A stretch of 64,000 bases of DNA from Psilocybe azurescens (GCA_023853785.1 JAJIRX010000859.1:186001-250000), one strand, 5' to 3'. Counted from the stretch's first letter, positions 1 to 12,479 are shown. Notes: a model not told the origin generated them from the letters alone. Program-made: numbers and translations.

Positions 1-1903
1 TTGTACACGTCAAATTGGTTGATCCCGGTTTTAGCCCCTGCACGGTCAAACCGATTCGCCTGGTATATGTTCCCTTCCTCTGTGCCCACCCAAAACGAAG
101 TCGTTTCGTTATCGCGGAAGTCGAGGGTTGTGATCGCAACATCAGAGGTCTTATTGTGACCTGAATGAGTGAGTGCGAGCGTTTCCTACGCCTTAAGTTT
201 AATTATCAATTTATTTTGACAATGAGCTGAAAGAGCACCTGTGGTTCGGCCAACATGTCGACAAGCCAGCTGCAGACGGTCCCGTCTGTGCTGCTTGTGA
301 TCAAGTTGTGGGCATTTTGCGTACCTACCATTTGCATAGCATATACGGGATGTGTGTGCCCCGCAGCCGACAGGGGCGTTTTAAGCACGGGAAGGTGTTT
401 AGATCGTGTATCCCACAGTAGGATCTGACCAGAATAGGTTCCGCCGAAGATGAGATTGGCATGAAAGGGTGAAAATGTAACTGAGAGCACGTCGGACTAG
501 CAAATGTCAATAAGTACACAGAAAACTGGTCTGGGAGATAGAGGGCCTCACTGGGGAGTGGAAGACAAATTCAGGGCGCTCCGTCATGTGCATATTCCAG
601 ACAGCCACAATACCGTCTGGTTCGTCCAACGCTGCCGGGTTCTTATTATAGGAGGCTACACTTAGTTCTGGGTACTATTGATCGACTTAGCTGACGTCCA
701 TTGGAATTTAAACGAATGGTACTAACTTTCGGTGACCAATCTATGTCTGTGATGGAGCGATTCTTCCCGTATCGTTCGTCCCAAAATTCGCACACGAGCT
801 TGACGCGCCTGCCTTCGAAGTTGTTTCTGCATGTGTCATTATTGGGATGGTGTCAGTGCACTTATTAAACTTCGTAGCTCACCCTCCTGCATCGACGTCG
901 TTGCTGTAATCACGAGCATAGTCATAGTCGTTGAGCACTCTCTGTACAAATTTCGACGACTGTTCCACGAATTCAACAAATTCGGGGGCGGTAAGTATAC
1001 TCGCTCGTTCTTCTTCCGATAGTTCTGTCGCCCAAGTGCTCGTTTGAAAAATATGCATATAGTACATTCCACACAGGGTAACGCACCACGAATCTCTTCT
1101 TCGATTTGTCGGTCAAGCTTAGCATTCTCTTCCGCAAGTTGTGCATCCTGTACATTGGTATCGATTTCGACTTCCCAGCCTGTAGTGGTACTTTTCCGAA
1201 TGTCGGCTTGGTCCTCTAGTGTAGGTTTGGCTTCTACGAATGTCGTCTGTACCTCCTTACTGTACAGAACCCGCTCCTAGAATTGTTTTGAAATTAGCCG
1301 AGCTTGAAAATACGCGTTCGCTCGAGAGATAGGGACCTTTTGGGGATACTCATACAGTTCTTGCTCAATATCCACGAGACTTGTAAACAATCTAGGTGTC
1401 AAAACCCTGTCAAAGGAAAAGATCGTTGGGTATTGTAGACCTTTAGTTGAGTTGAATAGAGAAGCACACCGTTCAATGTTAGTTTCTGTAGAGGCGTCGC
1501 TCATCCCCAGCCCTCCTCCGCCAAGCCTATCTGGAATATCACTCTGCCTACTCTCTCTTCCTGAACTTGAAGACATGCCGCTTGTATCACCGGGGAGGGT
1601 CATATGGCGTCCAGTATTTGGAGTACCTGGAGTTGAAAACGAAGGGGACGACGATTCTTCATTAGCCAAACCACCACGAGTCCCGAGGACTTCATCGACG
1701 AAAGCAAGCACTTCCTTCTCCGAGATAGATGGGGCGGGCGTCTGGCAGCAACGTTGAATGAGTGAGGGCGCATTGGTGTCAAATCAGATAGTTCAACACA
1801 CAGTGGTTGAGCCTCGTGCTTCGCGCTGGCGATCTTCCCTCGCTTTTCGCAGTGCGGCGAGCTTCGCTTTCTTTTCTTCCATTTCTTGTCTTAACTTGCT
1901 CAT
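1..1903 (-). CDS. cytoplasmic dynein 1 intermediate chain (3' part cut by window edge)
   Basis: Cargo-adaptor subunit of the minus-end microtubule motor dynein; it binds the heavy chain through WD40 repeats and dynactin p150 through its N-terminus. The start is the ATG at 1903: it opens a charged N-terminal helix ([20 protein letters not shown]), the hallmark of this family. Next come a Ser/Pro-rich linker (about 1700-1450), a '[19 protein letters not shown]' segment, then an acidic helix containing 'ELSEEER', which matches the conserved intermediate-chain motif before the propeller. WD40 blades follow, including '[15 protein letters not shown]' at about 420-470 and '[11 protein letters not shown]' at about 270-310. 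Several short introns are present, for example one right after the first exon (acceptor near 1740). The stop lies left of the window. Family assignment is firm; the total length cannot be given. Confidence 0.93.
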
Positions 1904-2209
1904 AGTGGAGGATCTACGGATGGATTAACGACTCTGTGACTTGTGTGTGTAGGGTCTCCTTGAGAGTTTGACTCTTGGACGCGTCGGAATTCAACATTCA
2001 ACGTGCATTTCAACGTGCAGTGGCAGTGCTCATTTAGGCTTTGCACGCTTCGTTTATTCGGGTCAAATTCGATGGTATCAGGGTCGTGTCAGGGACTGCG
2101 GAGTGATCCAGACTGATCCGCACCGTGCACATATCAGTGAAGCTCCATATTCCCTGTTCTCGTCCGCGACAGACCTGGCATGCTATGGAAGCAACGATAC
2201 ATATTACAT

Positions 2210-2481
2210 ATGCGAATACTTAACATTGGTTGTGACAATGAGGCAGGACGCAATGGTAAGTACAAGAGCTCATTTGCTTTTCTATTTTTTATTTTTATAC
2301 CTAACGGATAACATCTGGGGTAGGCCGATTGTCTCGTTTAGACGCTGTTATTGCCAAGATCTCGCATCAATGGGCAAAAGCAAGTGAGTATTCAATCTCC
2401 GCTCTAGCGCCTAAATATCAGTCATGATTAACTAATCTGAAAGTCCCCGGATACGCTGCATCAATTTGTCTTGAGGCCTGA
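2210..2481 (+). CDS. possible three-exon micro-protein (about 47 aa), unrecognised
   Basis: A short frame starting at the ATG at 2210 (an in-frame ATG also lies at 2180) stays open across two intron-like segments with good fungal signals: gtaagt...gtag (about 2256-2323) and gtgagt...aaag (about 2382-2444). It ends at TGA 2479-2481. The spliced product contains 'RLSRLDAVIAKISHQWAKAI', a plausible amphipathic helix, and no recognised domain. The evidence is only that two canonical introns are removed without breaking the frame; chance could produce this over such a short length. No function is proposed. Confidence 0.28.
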
Positions 2482-2967
2482 TTTCAAGTATTACTTGTTG
2501 AGCCGACTCATAATGTATACCTGTACATCTACCAAGTATGTTGTATCAAATCATAGAGGGAAAAAAACCGAAACTGGAATCTGTTGACAAGGTTCCGCTG
2601 GACAGTAACAGGTTCCATAATGTTAAGGCCAGTTTACATCGGGAAAATGGCAAAAGAGTATATTACTCAGTACCCACCATTGTAAGCAGATAAAACCATT
2701 GTATATGCAAATATACACCCATAAGTATATCTCTTGCGAAGTTCAATTTGATTTATTCGAATTTTTAACTGCATCTGTAGCCAAAGAGTCACGCAATTTT
2801 GAAGCAACAGCCAGGATTAACGACAGGGAATAAGGTCGGATCTGTTTCTATGACTATCATAACAATAAAATAACTGCAATGTCTCTTAAACATATCACTA
2901 TAGAATTCAAATCAATCCACGATATCCATATAAGGTGCATCGATATCCGAAAAGGGAAGAGATATAA

Positions 2968-2984
2968 CACGTGAGAATCACGTG
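2968..2984 (+). promoter_or_regulatory. paired CACGTG E-boxes upstream of BUB3
   Basis: Two CACGTG hexamers (2968-2973 and 2979-2984) lie 11 bp apart start to start, about one helical turn, within an imperfect inverted repeat (GTGA-gaa-TCAC core). They end about 87 bp before the BUB3 start codon. CACGTG is bound by bHLH factors such as the Cbf1 family in fungi; the role in this gene is inferred. Confidence 0.45.
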
Positions 2985-3071
2985 GTGTTATTGAGCATCT
3001 AAACAATACATACGCAAACAATCGCATACCTTACAAGCAATTCAAGTTCAACGCGGTTGTAACAATTGATA

Positions 3072-4481
3072 ATGTCGAATTTCGGTACGTTTCGTCCCTC
3101 CTTCACTTAATCGACGCTGACGGTACTCTGTATACTCTTTATACAGATGAGCTGAGCTACACGACTCCTCCATCGCCGCCCTTTGATAGTATCTCTTCAA
3201 TACGATACTCACCTACAAATCCGGATCAGCTTTTGGTGTCTTCATGGGATGCGGTGCGCTGTTTCTTCTATGGTCATTCGGATGCCTGCTTATGATTACT
3301 TGAATGACTCCAGACAGTTCGGTTCTATGAAATAGGAGAGAGTGGTGTGAAGCAGAGCGAGGCGAAAGCCAAGTTTGATCATCGGGCCGCAGTGCTTGCA
3401 TGTTCGTTCTCTGCAGATGCGTCGCGTGCGTACAGTGGCGGATTAGACACCTCAGTTAGAGAGTAAGTTCTGAATACAATCCTCTCCATTATGAAGTACT
3501 CAACATGACCTTTTATTCGCTGTGTTCGACCAGACTAGACTTGTCGACGGAGAAAATAACAAACCTTGGTACACATAATGATTCAATTTCTTCGATGACC
3601 TTTACGCGCACGAGCAGTCAGTTCTTCCTGCACGTCTCTCTCTATATGACATACCGATTCGCTTTATATCGTAGATACCCTCATCACTGGTTCATGGGAC
3701 CGCACAGTCCGCTTCTGGGACCCTCGCGCTGCAACTCCCCAACAAAGCATGCATTCCACTCCTGAACGGATATACTCCATCGACCATGTCAATAACACCC
3801 TCGTTGTAGCCATGGCTAGCAGACTGTTCCACATCTATGACATCAGAAAAATGGACAAACCAGCACAGGAAAGAGAAAGCAGCTTGAAGTATATGACAAG
3901 GTCGTTGGCATGTATGCCTGATGGTCAAGGTCCGCTTTTTTGACTCTCATATGTCTAATATAGTTTAGAAATGCTAATTGATATTCCACATTACCTCTAG
4001 GCTACGCAACGGCCTCTGTTGAGGGCCGTATAGCTGTAGAATACTTTGACCCAGCTCCAGCATCCCAAGAAAAGAAATACGCCTTCAAGTGCCACCGACA
4101 GACTATCAATGATGTTGATCATGTTTGGCCTGTCAACTCCTTGGCCTTCCATCCTGTATACAACACATTCGCATCAGCAGGTTCCGATGGTACGGTGTCG
4201 ATCTGGGACCACAAGGTCAAGAAACGCCTGAGGCAATATCCCAAATATCCTGGACCTGTATCAGCTGTTGCATTTAATTCAGATGGATCCAAGATAGCGG
4301 TTGGGGTCAGTTATACGTGGGATGAAGGTGAGGCTGGGCAAAAGGCTAGCGGGATTACCCCATGGATAGGAGTGAGGAAGATTGGAGACGAAGTAAAGGT
4401 ATGTGTTTCCGTATTGCTTCTTTTCATTGCAAACTATATATCTGATGTCTGCTCGACCAGCCAAAATCATGGGCTGGCTAA
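3072..4481 (+). CDS. BUB3: mitotic spindle checkpoint protein BUB3 (WD40)
   Basis: WD40 propeller that carries Bub1 and BubR1/Mad3 to phosphorylated MELT repeats of the kinetochore protein Spc105/KNL1, delaying anaphase until chromosomes attach. A tiny first exon (MSNF + 1 nt) is joined by a GT-AG intron to 'DELSYTTPPSPPFDSIS'. Visible blades include 'TLITGSWDRTVRFWDPR', a BUB3 signature, then 'IYSIDHVNNTLVVAMASR' and 'FASAGSDGTVSIWDHK'. The 'SVEGRIAVEYFD' segment and the 'KCHR' segment are also typical of the BUB3/Rae1 group. The last exon is only 21 nt; it adds 'PKSWAG' and the stop at 4479-4481. About 330 residues and six to seven introns, the usual length for the family. Rae1 is the closest alternative, but the 'YFD' segment and the C-terminus favour BUB3. 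Confidence 0.93.
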
Positions 4482-6349
4482 AATTAGTCTGCCTTCCTAT
4501 TTATCTCTTTTTTTTATAATGTAGTCGATGTAGTCGAATTTGGGGCTATGAAATGACGGTAGGCATGTCGTATCATATGTCTGACATACTCAGAAACCAT
4601 GTACATATAGGATGCTCAAGGACCCGCTCAAATAAATGGTACAATAACTACATAGGCCAATGGGAAACTTTGCGCATCTGTATCATTCTGGTTCCGCGAA
4701 TTCGTAGGTCATGTACCACCTTAAAGACTCTGAAGACATCCCACCCTCTCCCACCTGCAAGGAGCGGCAACATATGACGTGTTCTGCTCTTATCTGGTGG
4801 CTGAAACCTGCTGAAATTTGAGCTGGTTGCAGATCAATCAAAAGGGTATCCGGGTGTGCGTAACATGGTGTTGGCCTGTGTTGGCAAACAATCTCGAATA
4901 ATATCTCGTCATGGAATTCTGCGAATGCTTCTGAAGATAATCGACGGATTCATTGTCATCAATGAATTCAATATTGAAATGCTTCATTGTTGTATCATTC
5001 TCCGTCATTGGCTGTTTGTTTCTTAATCTCTTTCGACCTCCTCCGGCCTGTCCGACGTTAGGACGCGTCAGTTTCATCACTGCTATATTGTGCTCCTTGT
5101 GCTCCCATGTGGTTATCTATGTTCATCTGTGCGCATGCAAAATCATTTCTCCTGAAATGACGCCAGTGGGTTTGTAGGGGTTTGTTCAGCTACAATTAGA
5201 CTTGGTTTGATTGTCAATATCCGGCGGCATCAATAAACTCAGGTCTGTGCTTCTTAATTATCTTCATGAGCCTTCGATTTTTATTGCCTTCCTCCGCTGG
5301 AAGTTTAAACAGTATATCTATTATCAAATTTCAACTTTGAAACCAAGAACGTTCAAGCTTGACTGGATTACATACATACTATGGTATGCTTTTTCCTCGC
5401 TTTCTGTTGCTGGAAGTTTATGGACCTAAATTTAGCTATTACGGCCCTCTCATGCGTCAATGACGACTCCTCGCCACGAAACGACCTGGAATCTCCTGCC
5501 AAGTATGTGGAGTATCAAGGTTGATATGCGCCGGTGTGTGAACTTTCGAGAAAAACGGTAAAAAATATTGCATTCCATCCGACACAGGGATCTGCACATT
5601 TCTGACAACTGACTGCGTGGGAGAATAGTCGCAAACTGGGAATCGACGAAACGGTTAACCTCTCGAAACTAGAGATCCTTCCAGAATCCATGGGCCGCAC
5701 TGGGACTAAGAAGACTTGGAACCAAAAATGCTCTTAACTCCTATATTTATCGACAATGGCAATCTAGCTCGACATAAGCCCAGTGCACGGTTTTACATCC
5801 CGGGACTGTCACCGTACTGTTCAAATATGTTGGAATCTGGGAATCAAACGGCTCCATTTCCCGTGATCTCGTGCGTTGAATGTGCCGCCACAAGTATGTA
5901 GGATTTTAATACACTAAAGCTGGAATGTATCCCTTCGGTTTTCTAGGAAGCCATGTTCTTATGCTCGGTAGCGATCTTCAAACATCCCCTGGACCGAAAT
6001 GACGAATTCTGCTGATACGCCGCTTGAAGGGATCAAGTGTCCTGTCAAACTGCAAGATTGTTTCAAAGCCTCTCTCTGGTACTCATGGCGTCACTGCTTC
6101 ATGAAGACACCCGACAACGCCTAAAGCGTGCCTACTCTGACGAAACTGCAGGAACTGTCTACGCAGCTCTCGGATATTGACTGATATTGGCATGTTTTTC
6201 ACACACACAGAAGAAAAACCTATCCTTGGATGTGTTTTACTCTAACTTTTTGGGGAAAGCTTCTAGTTCGAGTACTGAAGCGATGAAGAGCAATATAAAA
6301 TAGACGACAGGAGAGCCCAACCAATTCCCCTCGTCCTCTGGTATCCAGC
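4482..6349. other. intergenic region, no convincing gene
   Basis: This 1.87 kb stretch has only short, unrelated reading frames on both strands. One weak possibility is a two-exon frame ending at about 6001: an open segment near 5730-5893 followed by a gtatgt...ctag intron. It has no recognisable domain and is not called. No repeat or transposon ends were seen. Confidence 0.5.
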
Positions 6350-8370
6350 ATGGTTTCAAGCACGGGAATAATTGCTTTATTGTCTGCGACGCTGCCCTTT
6401 ACTTTAGGCTCCATTCCAGTCAACTCTCTGCAACAGAGGACCCTCTTACCTGATCCTGTTTGCGTTCAGATTGCTGACTCCATATCATCTGCCAGTGATG
6501 TGTACTACTTCGGTTAGTTCAAGCCTCGGTCCATGAGTGCTAGTCCTCTGCTAACCTGCTTTTCACTTAGGTCAGCCTGAATATGCGAAAGGAATACACC
6601 ACTGGGCCATTTCCAGCACTCAACTGGCAAAATGTGTTGTAGAACCAGGAACTGCTGCTGACGTTGCAGTTATTGTATGTCATCTTCGTGGCCTTTATTT
6701 TGCCATTGTCACTCACGCATGCATTCAAGCTCGGCATAGTAGGCAGCACAAGCACACCATTTGCAGTAAGTCATGGCTGTTCCGTCTATGTGCACCTGCT
6801 CACACTGTTTTCAGGTCAAAGGAGGAGGCCATGCCTCGAATCCAGGTTATTCCTCCACTGAAGGAGTCATGATTGCTATGTACCGTTTCTCAGAGGTCAC
6901 ATATAGCTCGGACTCTCAAACAGTCGTGATTGGCGCTGGACTAATTTGGGACGATGTGTATGCCGCACTGGAGCCCCACAACGTTAACGTCCTCGGTGGT
7001 CGTGTAACGGGCGTTGGCGTAGCCGGATTTATTTTGGGAGGAGGTATGCATTTCTGAATCAGATTAAATAATATGACTGAACCTTTCGTAGGATACTCCT
7101 GGAAGACAAACCAATATGGATTGACGATTGATACTGTCACCGCTTTTGAACTGGTCAAGCCAAACGGAAATGTCGTAACCGTGACACAAGCATCAGACCC
7201 AAATCTCTTCTTTGGCTTGAAGGTCGGTTTTCCGGTCGATATCTCTGACTTATTGTTCACTTGTTAATATAGGGAGGGTTCAACAATTTCGTAAATAACT
7301 TAATTAAGGTTGACCGGGGATTGTTCTCATAGATGATTTCAACTGCAGGGCATTGTCACTCGTTTTACTCTCAAAACCTTCCCTCAAACTCAAGTTTGGG
7401 TATGTACTACAATGTATCTGTTTAAGCTTCGACTTTATTCTCATGCTTAATGGCAGGGTGGTCTAATCACAATCACGGAACCCTTTATTTCACAGGTGGC
7501 TGCAGCAACCGCGGCTTTCGGTGCGTCTGTCACTGATCCAAAAGCTGGAATCATCACGACCTATAACTTCTTGCTTGGTTCGGTATGTTACCTTTCGCCT
7601 ACCTCTGATGCAATTGACCAGCTAACATAATTGTAGCCCGGAATTTCTCAGCTTCTTTTCTATGACGGCCCCAATCCTCCTCCTGGCATCTTCGATGCAT
7701 TCCTCTCCATCCCATTCCTAACAAAAGATGTTAAGACGAGAAGCTTCACGTCTCTTGTTCAATCTTCACCAGCCAATTTAACGGCTAACACTAGGTGCGT
7801 ATGAATGATTCCCGTTCTTTATTCGATCATTAACAATTACTCTCAGAGCTGTCTTCAACACAGTTTCCGTACTTTCGTTTACTCCGGCACTTTTGGATGT
7901 TATCTTGAATGAGACCACCGTGAGCATATCACTCGGTCGTTTCTGTTTTCACTTCTTGACAACATCTAATAGTTTTGGGGGAGACGCTCTCTTTGAAAAG
8001 CGGTATATTCATTTCATACGATGTCGAACCATTCCTTCCTTCAATCTATAGCCATAATTCGGAACCCACTGCGTTCCCACCAGTTCGCTCGTTGGGTCTT
8101 CTACCCCTCAACATTTATTACGCTTGGACGGTACCACTCTCCGATGATGACTTTCATGAAGCTGCGAGGGAGAGCGCGGCCAGAGTCTACAGCGCTGCCG
8201 TCGCTGAAGGTCAATCCGGTTTAGTGGGCGCTCCTGTTTATCCGAACTATGCCATTTTTGATACCCCGCTGTCGGCCATCTATGGAAGCAATCTCCCGGC
8301 CCTTCAAAGTCTAAAGGCCACAGTTGATCCAAACAACATTATGGATCTTGCAGGAGGATGGAAGTTGTAG
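6350..8370 (+). CDS. secreted FAD-linked oxidoreductase (FAD_binding_4 / berberine-bridge-enzyme-like)
   Basis: Flavoprotein oxidase of the 6-hydroxy-D-nicotine oxidase/BBE type; such enzymes oxidise sugars, alcohols or alkaloid-like substrates and pass electrons to oxygen. The ATG at 6350 starts a signal-peptide-like hydrophobic stretch (IIALLSATLPFTLG). Splicing of about ten short introns gives roughly 490 residues. The PP-loop region reads 'STPFAVKGGGHASNPG'; the His in GGGH is the usual 8-alpha covalent FAD site. 'LGGRVTGVGVAGFILGGG' follows; the position that is Cys in bicovalent members is Val here, so a single covalent link is expected. The C-terminal BBE motif is visible as 'PNYAIFDTPLSAIYG...' with 'LQSLKATVDPNNIM' just before the end. 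It stands alone between a gene-free stretch and a convergent aminotransferase gene. The substrate cannot be told from sequence. Confidence 0.92.
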
Positions 8371-9233
8371 TTGGTTGCACGTCATTACCTCAGATTGTAT
8401 TCGTCTTTCGCCTTTGTGTTACTATTCGGTGTTATTATCATTATTGAATTGTTTTTATTCTTTTGCCTGGTTAGAACTTCCTTGACCAATGAATATGTGG
8501 GTATATCGTGATATATGTCAAGCTACTGCGATAAGCCAGGAGAATTGCGAATAGTGCTTGTATTTGAGATACTTCAACTTGCAATATTCATGGTGAGCCG
8601 TACGCAGCTGCTCTAAAAATAGATGAGCGCTCAGTACTTGCTGTGGTTAAACTGGTTTTATGCAAATCTTATGGGCGGTCGATTATAAGAAATCCATCCA
8701 ACACACGTAATCATTTTGAAGAAAACTCAAGATTCGTATCTTCATACATAAACGCCATTGTGACCTTGAGGCGTGCTTATATGAAGTGATGTCCACTACA
8801 GAATCAGCTGCCCGGCCGCCATGCACGCCTGCAGAAATATTCCCACTTATTCTCCCATTTCTCGGACTGACTCCGCCAAGACACAAGTTGTGGGTGAAAA
8901 TGAGCCACACAAAGTCATTAATCCTCAGGGATAACAAGGTGGGAACATGGATTGAAAAACATTGCCCACTTAGACTCCGTACCCGCGAGCTTTCAATGTC
9001 TGATCATCGTCTTTGCAAATACGAGATACTGGTTCAGATATTATCTTCCCATGCCCTTTTGACGTTGACAATTTAATAGAAGAGATTAGTGCCAAAAGGA
9101 TACCACTCGACACTCACAGATTGCATGTATCTGCACGTTCCAGCGTTCCTCATTCAAACCGAAGGTCCAATCGTCCTGGCAGTGATTATACAACTGTAAT
9201 GACAGTAATACATTGTGTTATTCCACCTTTACC
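8371..9233. other. intergenic region between convergent genes
   Basis: This 863-bp stretch contains the 3' flanks of the FAD oxidoreductase and the aminotransferase. A 96-codon frame at 8786-9076 (+) has a short F-box-like look ('PAEIFPLILPFLGL') but no further support. It may be a gene relic or chance, and is not called. Confidence 0.45.
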
Positions 9234-10706
9234 TCAGAGGCGTGCTGACACGCCAGGCAATTTTTTCCGACCAATGTCAATCGCCTCTTTCACAGCTTCT
9301 TCCAACACCTTCACCACAAACCGTACATCTTTGCCCTCCTCACCCACCACACTCCATCCCATGTGACCAACCCGGATATACTTGTCCTTAACCTCCGCCA
9401 CTAGGCCGCCAGCCATCAACACACCGCGTTTCCCGGCGCATGCCAGCACGTCGGCCGCAGTGAGCGACAGCCCTTTGATATTTGGCACGTAGAGCGCCGT
9501 CATCCCATGTGCCCGACCGGTCGGTTCGTGGGCGACCTGGACCATACCCAGAGCCTCCCCAGCTTTCTTGATCAGGTCACTGGCAGCTATGTGCAGAGCA
9601 AGCCGCTGGGGTAACGCTATTGACCCCTCTGTGATTTCGAGCAAAGAAGCATGGTACGCGCGGACCAGGTTAACAGCAGGTGTGCCAAAGTAGGCGGGTT
9701 TGTTCTGGTTGTAAGCACGCATAATGGGAAGCCATCTATTTTGTTGGTAAGAGATCCCATGATTTGGCGGAAGTGATATAATAGAGGACGACTAACTTTT
9801 CCCAGCTTGAGTAATATGAGCCACTCTTTACGCCGCGTTTTATTCTATCTTCGAAAGCCTTGATCGTACGCTGGCTGGCGACAAGAATGCTCAGTCCAGG
9901 GGGGGCACCCAGGCCCTTCTGACTCGCAGAGAGAACGACATCAAGGCCCCAGGCATCCATCTGCACATCCTCCGAGGCGAGTGAGCATACTGCATCCAGA
10001 ACGACCAAAGTATTGGGACTGATACGCCGCACGGATGCTGCGATAGAGCACGCATCTGAGAGAACGCCGGTTGACGTGTCTACGTGCGTAATCGTAACCA
10101 ATTTGTAAGGCTTTGATCCTGCCTTGCGAATGGCTTTCTCGACTTCGCTTATGGGCACTGTACCACCTAACACGGATTTGACTACATCCACCTTCGCCCC
10201 GTATGTCTCGAGGCTGAAGAGCAGTTAAAGGACAACATACATCAATACCTGACCGTACCGGAGATTGCAGAAAGAAACGTACCAATCTTTGAACCCATCT
10301 CCAAAGTAACCAGTATGGATGACTAGCACTCGATCACCTGGTTCTATAACATTGGCACCGACTTGATCCCACCCAAATGTACCACTACCGGCCAAAATGA
10401 AAGCGGTAGACGACGAGGTCGTATGCACGACCTTTCTGATCGCTGAAAGTCAGCCTAATGATCGAGATGCAGTAACCAATCAAAATAAAAAGCACTTTGT
10501 CATGTGTAAAGCCTCCTGAAAGATCTTCACAAACTCAGGCGAAACATGTGAGAGTGGGGCGAGAGCTAGGGTGTGTTGCACTGAGGGTGAAAGGGGTACT
10601 GGACCAGGAATTCTGCCAATGTAGATGTTGATCTAAACACATATAGTCATAATGAAAAAGAGAAGAAAACATACGCCAAGAGTTTCTGTGCCGATGTAGA
10701 AGACAT
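9234..10706 (-). CDS. alanine-glyoxylate / serine-pyruvate aminotransferase (class V, PLP)
   Basis: PLP enzyme that detoxifies glyoxylate to glycine with alanine (or serine) as amino donor. The start ATG (10706) opens a short exon, MSSTSAQKLLA, spliced to 'IPGPVPLSPSVQ', the conserved N-terminus of the family. 'LAGSGTFGWDQVGANVIEPG' and 'VLDAVCSLASEDVQMDAWG' are the cofactor-site regions; 'SASQKGLGAPPG' carries the Schiff-base lysine. The C-terminal domain contains 'RVGHMGW'. About 400 residues, as usual for the family; four short introns. The protein ends in Ala-Arg-Leu, which fits the PTS1 consensus, so peroxisomal location is likely, as for the animal enzyme. Its 3' end faces that of the FAD oxidoreductase. 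Confidence 0.93.
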
Positions 10707-12479
10707 TGTTTTGGCACTTTGATAAAGGACGAAGAGCAAATGCAATGGGAATGGGTGCAAGAATGGGGAATAGAGTATCCGTCAAAGGAGTGTGCTGGTC
10801 GTGTTCAAGGCAAGATCTTTCGGGCAATAGCCTCCGTAATGGCTCGTTGGCTTGGGCCTGTGCCGAGGATAATAATAGTTCGTTGGGCGACCCCTCTTTC
10901 AGTCTACAATCTTTAGGGGATATTCGGGGTTCTGTGAACGCTTTGGAAGGAATATTATCAGTTTCGCAAGGTGAATGTTTACCTGGACACCTACGTGATG
11001 CCGACGCCGACGCTAGTAAGGTCAGCCCCTCATCCGTCGGTGTTGTGGTGTCTGAAGCCGAAGACTGCCGAAGCAATATTCATTCTTCAATAAACTAGTG
11101 AGCGACTGGCCAAGATGCCTTTTGAGAAAATCTTGCAATTGCTTGCCAATGCCACGGAGTGTTAGCACGCGTCACGAGATAGAGCCAACGGTCCGATAAT
11201 TGCTAATAATTGTCATGCATTTCGCGCGGTAAAGCGTTGGATGTGGTACGACTCGGAGTCCCCTTGATGCCTTATTGTTCATCGCTGACTGTCAGTGTGA
11301 GAAAGAGCGAAGAAGGCCAGTACATGAAGGACTGGTCGATCTTTGATTCAGGCAGTCCGTCTACCGTGTCTCAGTATTCCGAAACCGAAAGGTACGCGTG
11401 TTCTGCTCCAGTCCGCGCTTCGACATATGAGATTGCGGCGATTGTAAAACATGTGGGAAACATATCGGAAGAGATGATGGGATAAAGCCTTCTTTTTCAA
11501 TGAACTTTGCAGCTTACCAGACTTTGTCGAGTAGACGATTAAAGAATAGGAATTCACTTGACCGGTCCTAATCTTGTCTCAATCCCAACAATGGATCTGC
11601 AAAGGATCTAGACCTCCAATATGTCCGGGATTCCTGGATTTCAGTTCGTTCGTACATATTTTTAATGTTTAGATCACAGAACGTGTATGTAACTGTTTTG
11701 AGGCTGTCTGTACAGATATTAGTGTTCGCCGGTCATTGTATGAGCATTGTCAACAGACTAATTAACAATGAAAATATATGTGTAGCCGCCTGCGGATGCC
11801 ACTGATCCATATCGCTCGGAAATGGAATCCTTATCAGAGGATTTTCGGAATTGGGCACGCAGATCCCGCCGTTTACAACCATCTTCACCCACGGGCCACA
11901 CCTATCATTTGGGCTGAAAAAGAAAGTGGCCAATGAGCCAAAGTCCAACTGAACTGTAATTTTCCAGTCTGATGATTTTATTCCAGCTATCACCGCCATC
12001 ACGAATTGAGTATTATATCCAAGCATTATGCCGGAGTGGGAACGACAAGAAATTGCAAGGCCGCCGTTCAGTTTTCAGAAATCACTGCCTCATTCGGACC
12101 CAATGGATTCGCAAGTTTACCATAAATAGAACTTTCAGTCCAAAAATAGATTCAACGAAGATCACATTTACCCATCTATGGCGGTATTTAGGACATGTGT
12201 TATTTTGCGCAGATGACGGACTGCGTGCACAGTAACCTACAGTGACGGTCCTTCGGTAGCAATATAGTGCTCTGATCTTTTATGGTGCAGGTTTAATCTT
12301 TAAGGCTTTAACTCGCCACACAGGCAGCACTTCACCAGTTGATTGAAACGACACAGTATTTGGAGCACGAGGCGGAAAGCAATAATGATAGTTTAACAAA
12401 TGTTACTTTAGCCCTATAATATTGAAAACTGAATTCTTCATCGTAGTACGCGTAAAATATGTCATATAAACTCTTTCAA
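10707..12479. other. intergenic region upstream of the aminotransferase gene
   Basis: This 1.77 kb stretch lies between the aminotransferase start and the peroxygenase stop. Overlapping frames of 130 (+, 10706-11098) and 147 codons (-, 10633-11076) mirror each other and lack domain features. A 97-codon frame (-, 11733-12026) has a protein-like composition but no clear splice partners. None is called as a gene. Confidence 0.45.

Larger units (their letters stand above)
1904..3071. other. intergenic region between divergent dynein intermediate chain and BUB3 genes
   Basis: This stretch of 1.17 kb holds the 5' flanks of both neighbours. It contains one doubtful micro-gene (2210-2481) and a pair of CACGTG boxes near 2970, described separately. 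The middle part, about 2500-2950, is AT-rich and shows no convincing reading frame or repeat. Confidence 0.6.

Noticed and set aside
8786..9076. 96-codon frame with an F-box-like start
   Set aside because: Only one short F-box-like string; no continuing repeats, no supporting introns, and it could be a relic or chance.
10633..11098. Overlapping 147-codon (-) and 130-codon (+) frames upstream of the aminotransferase
   Set aside because: They mirror each other on opposite strands, lack domains, and the minus frame runs into the aminotransferase start in a different phase.
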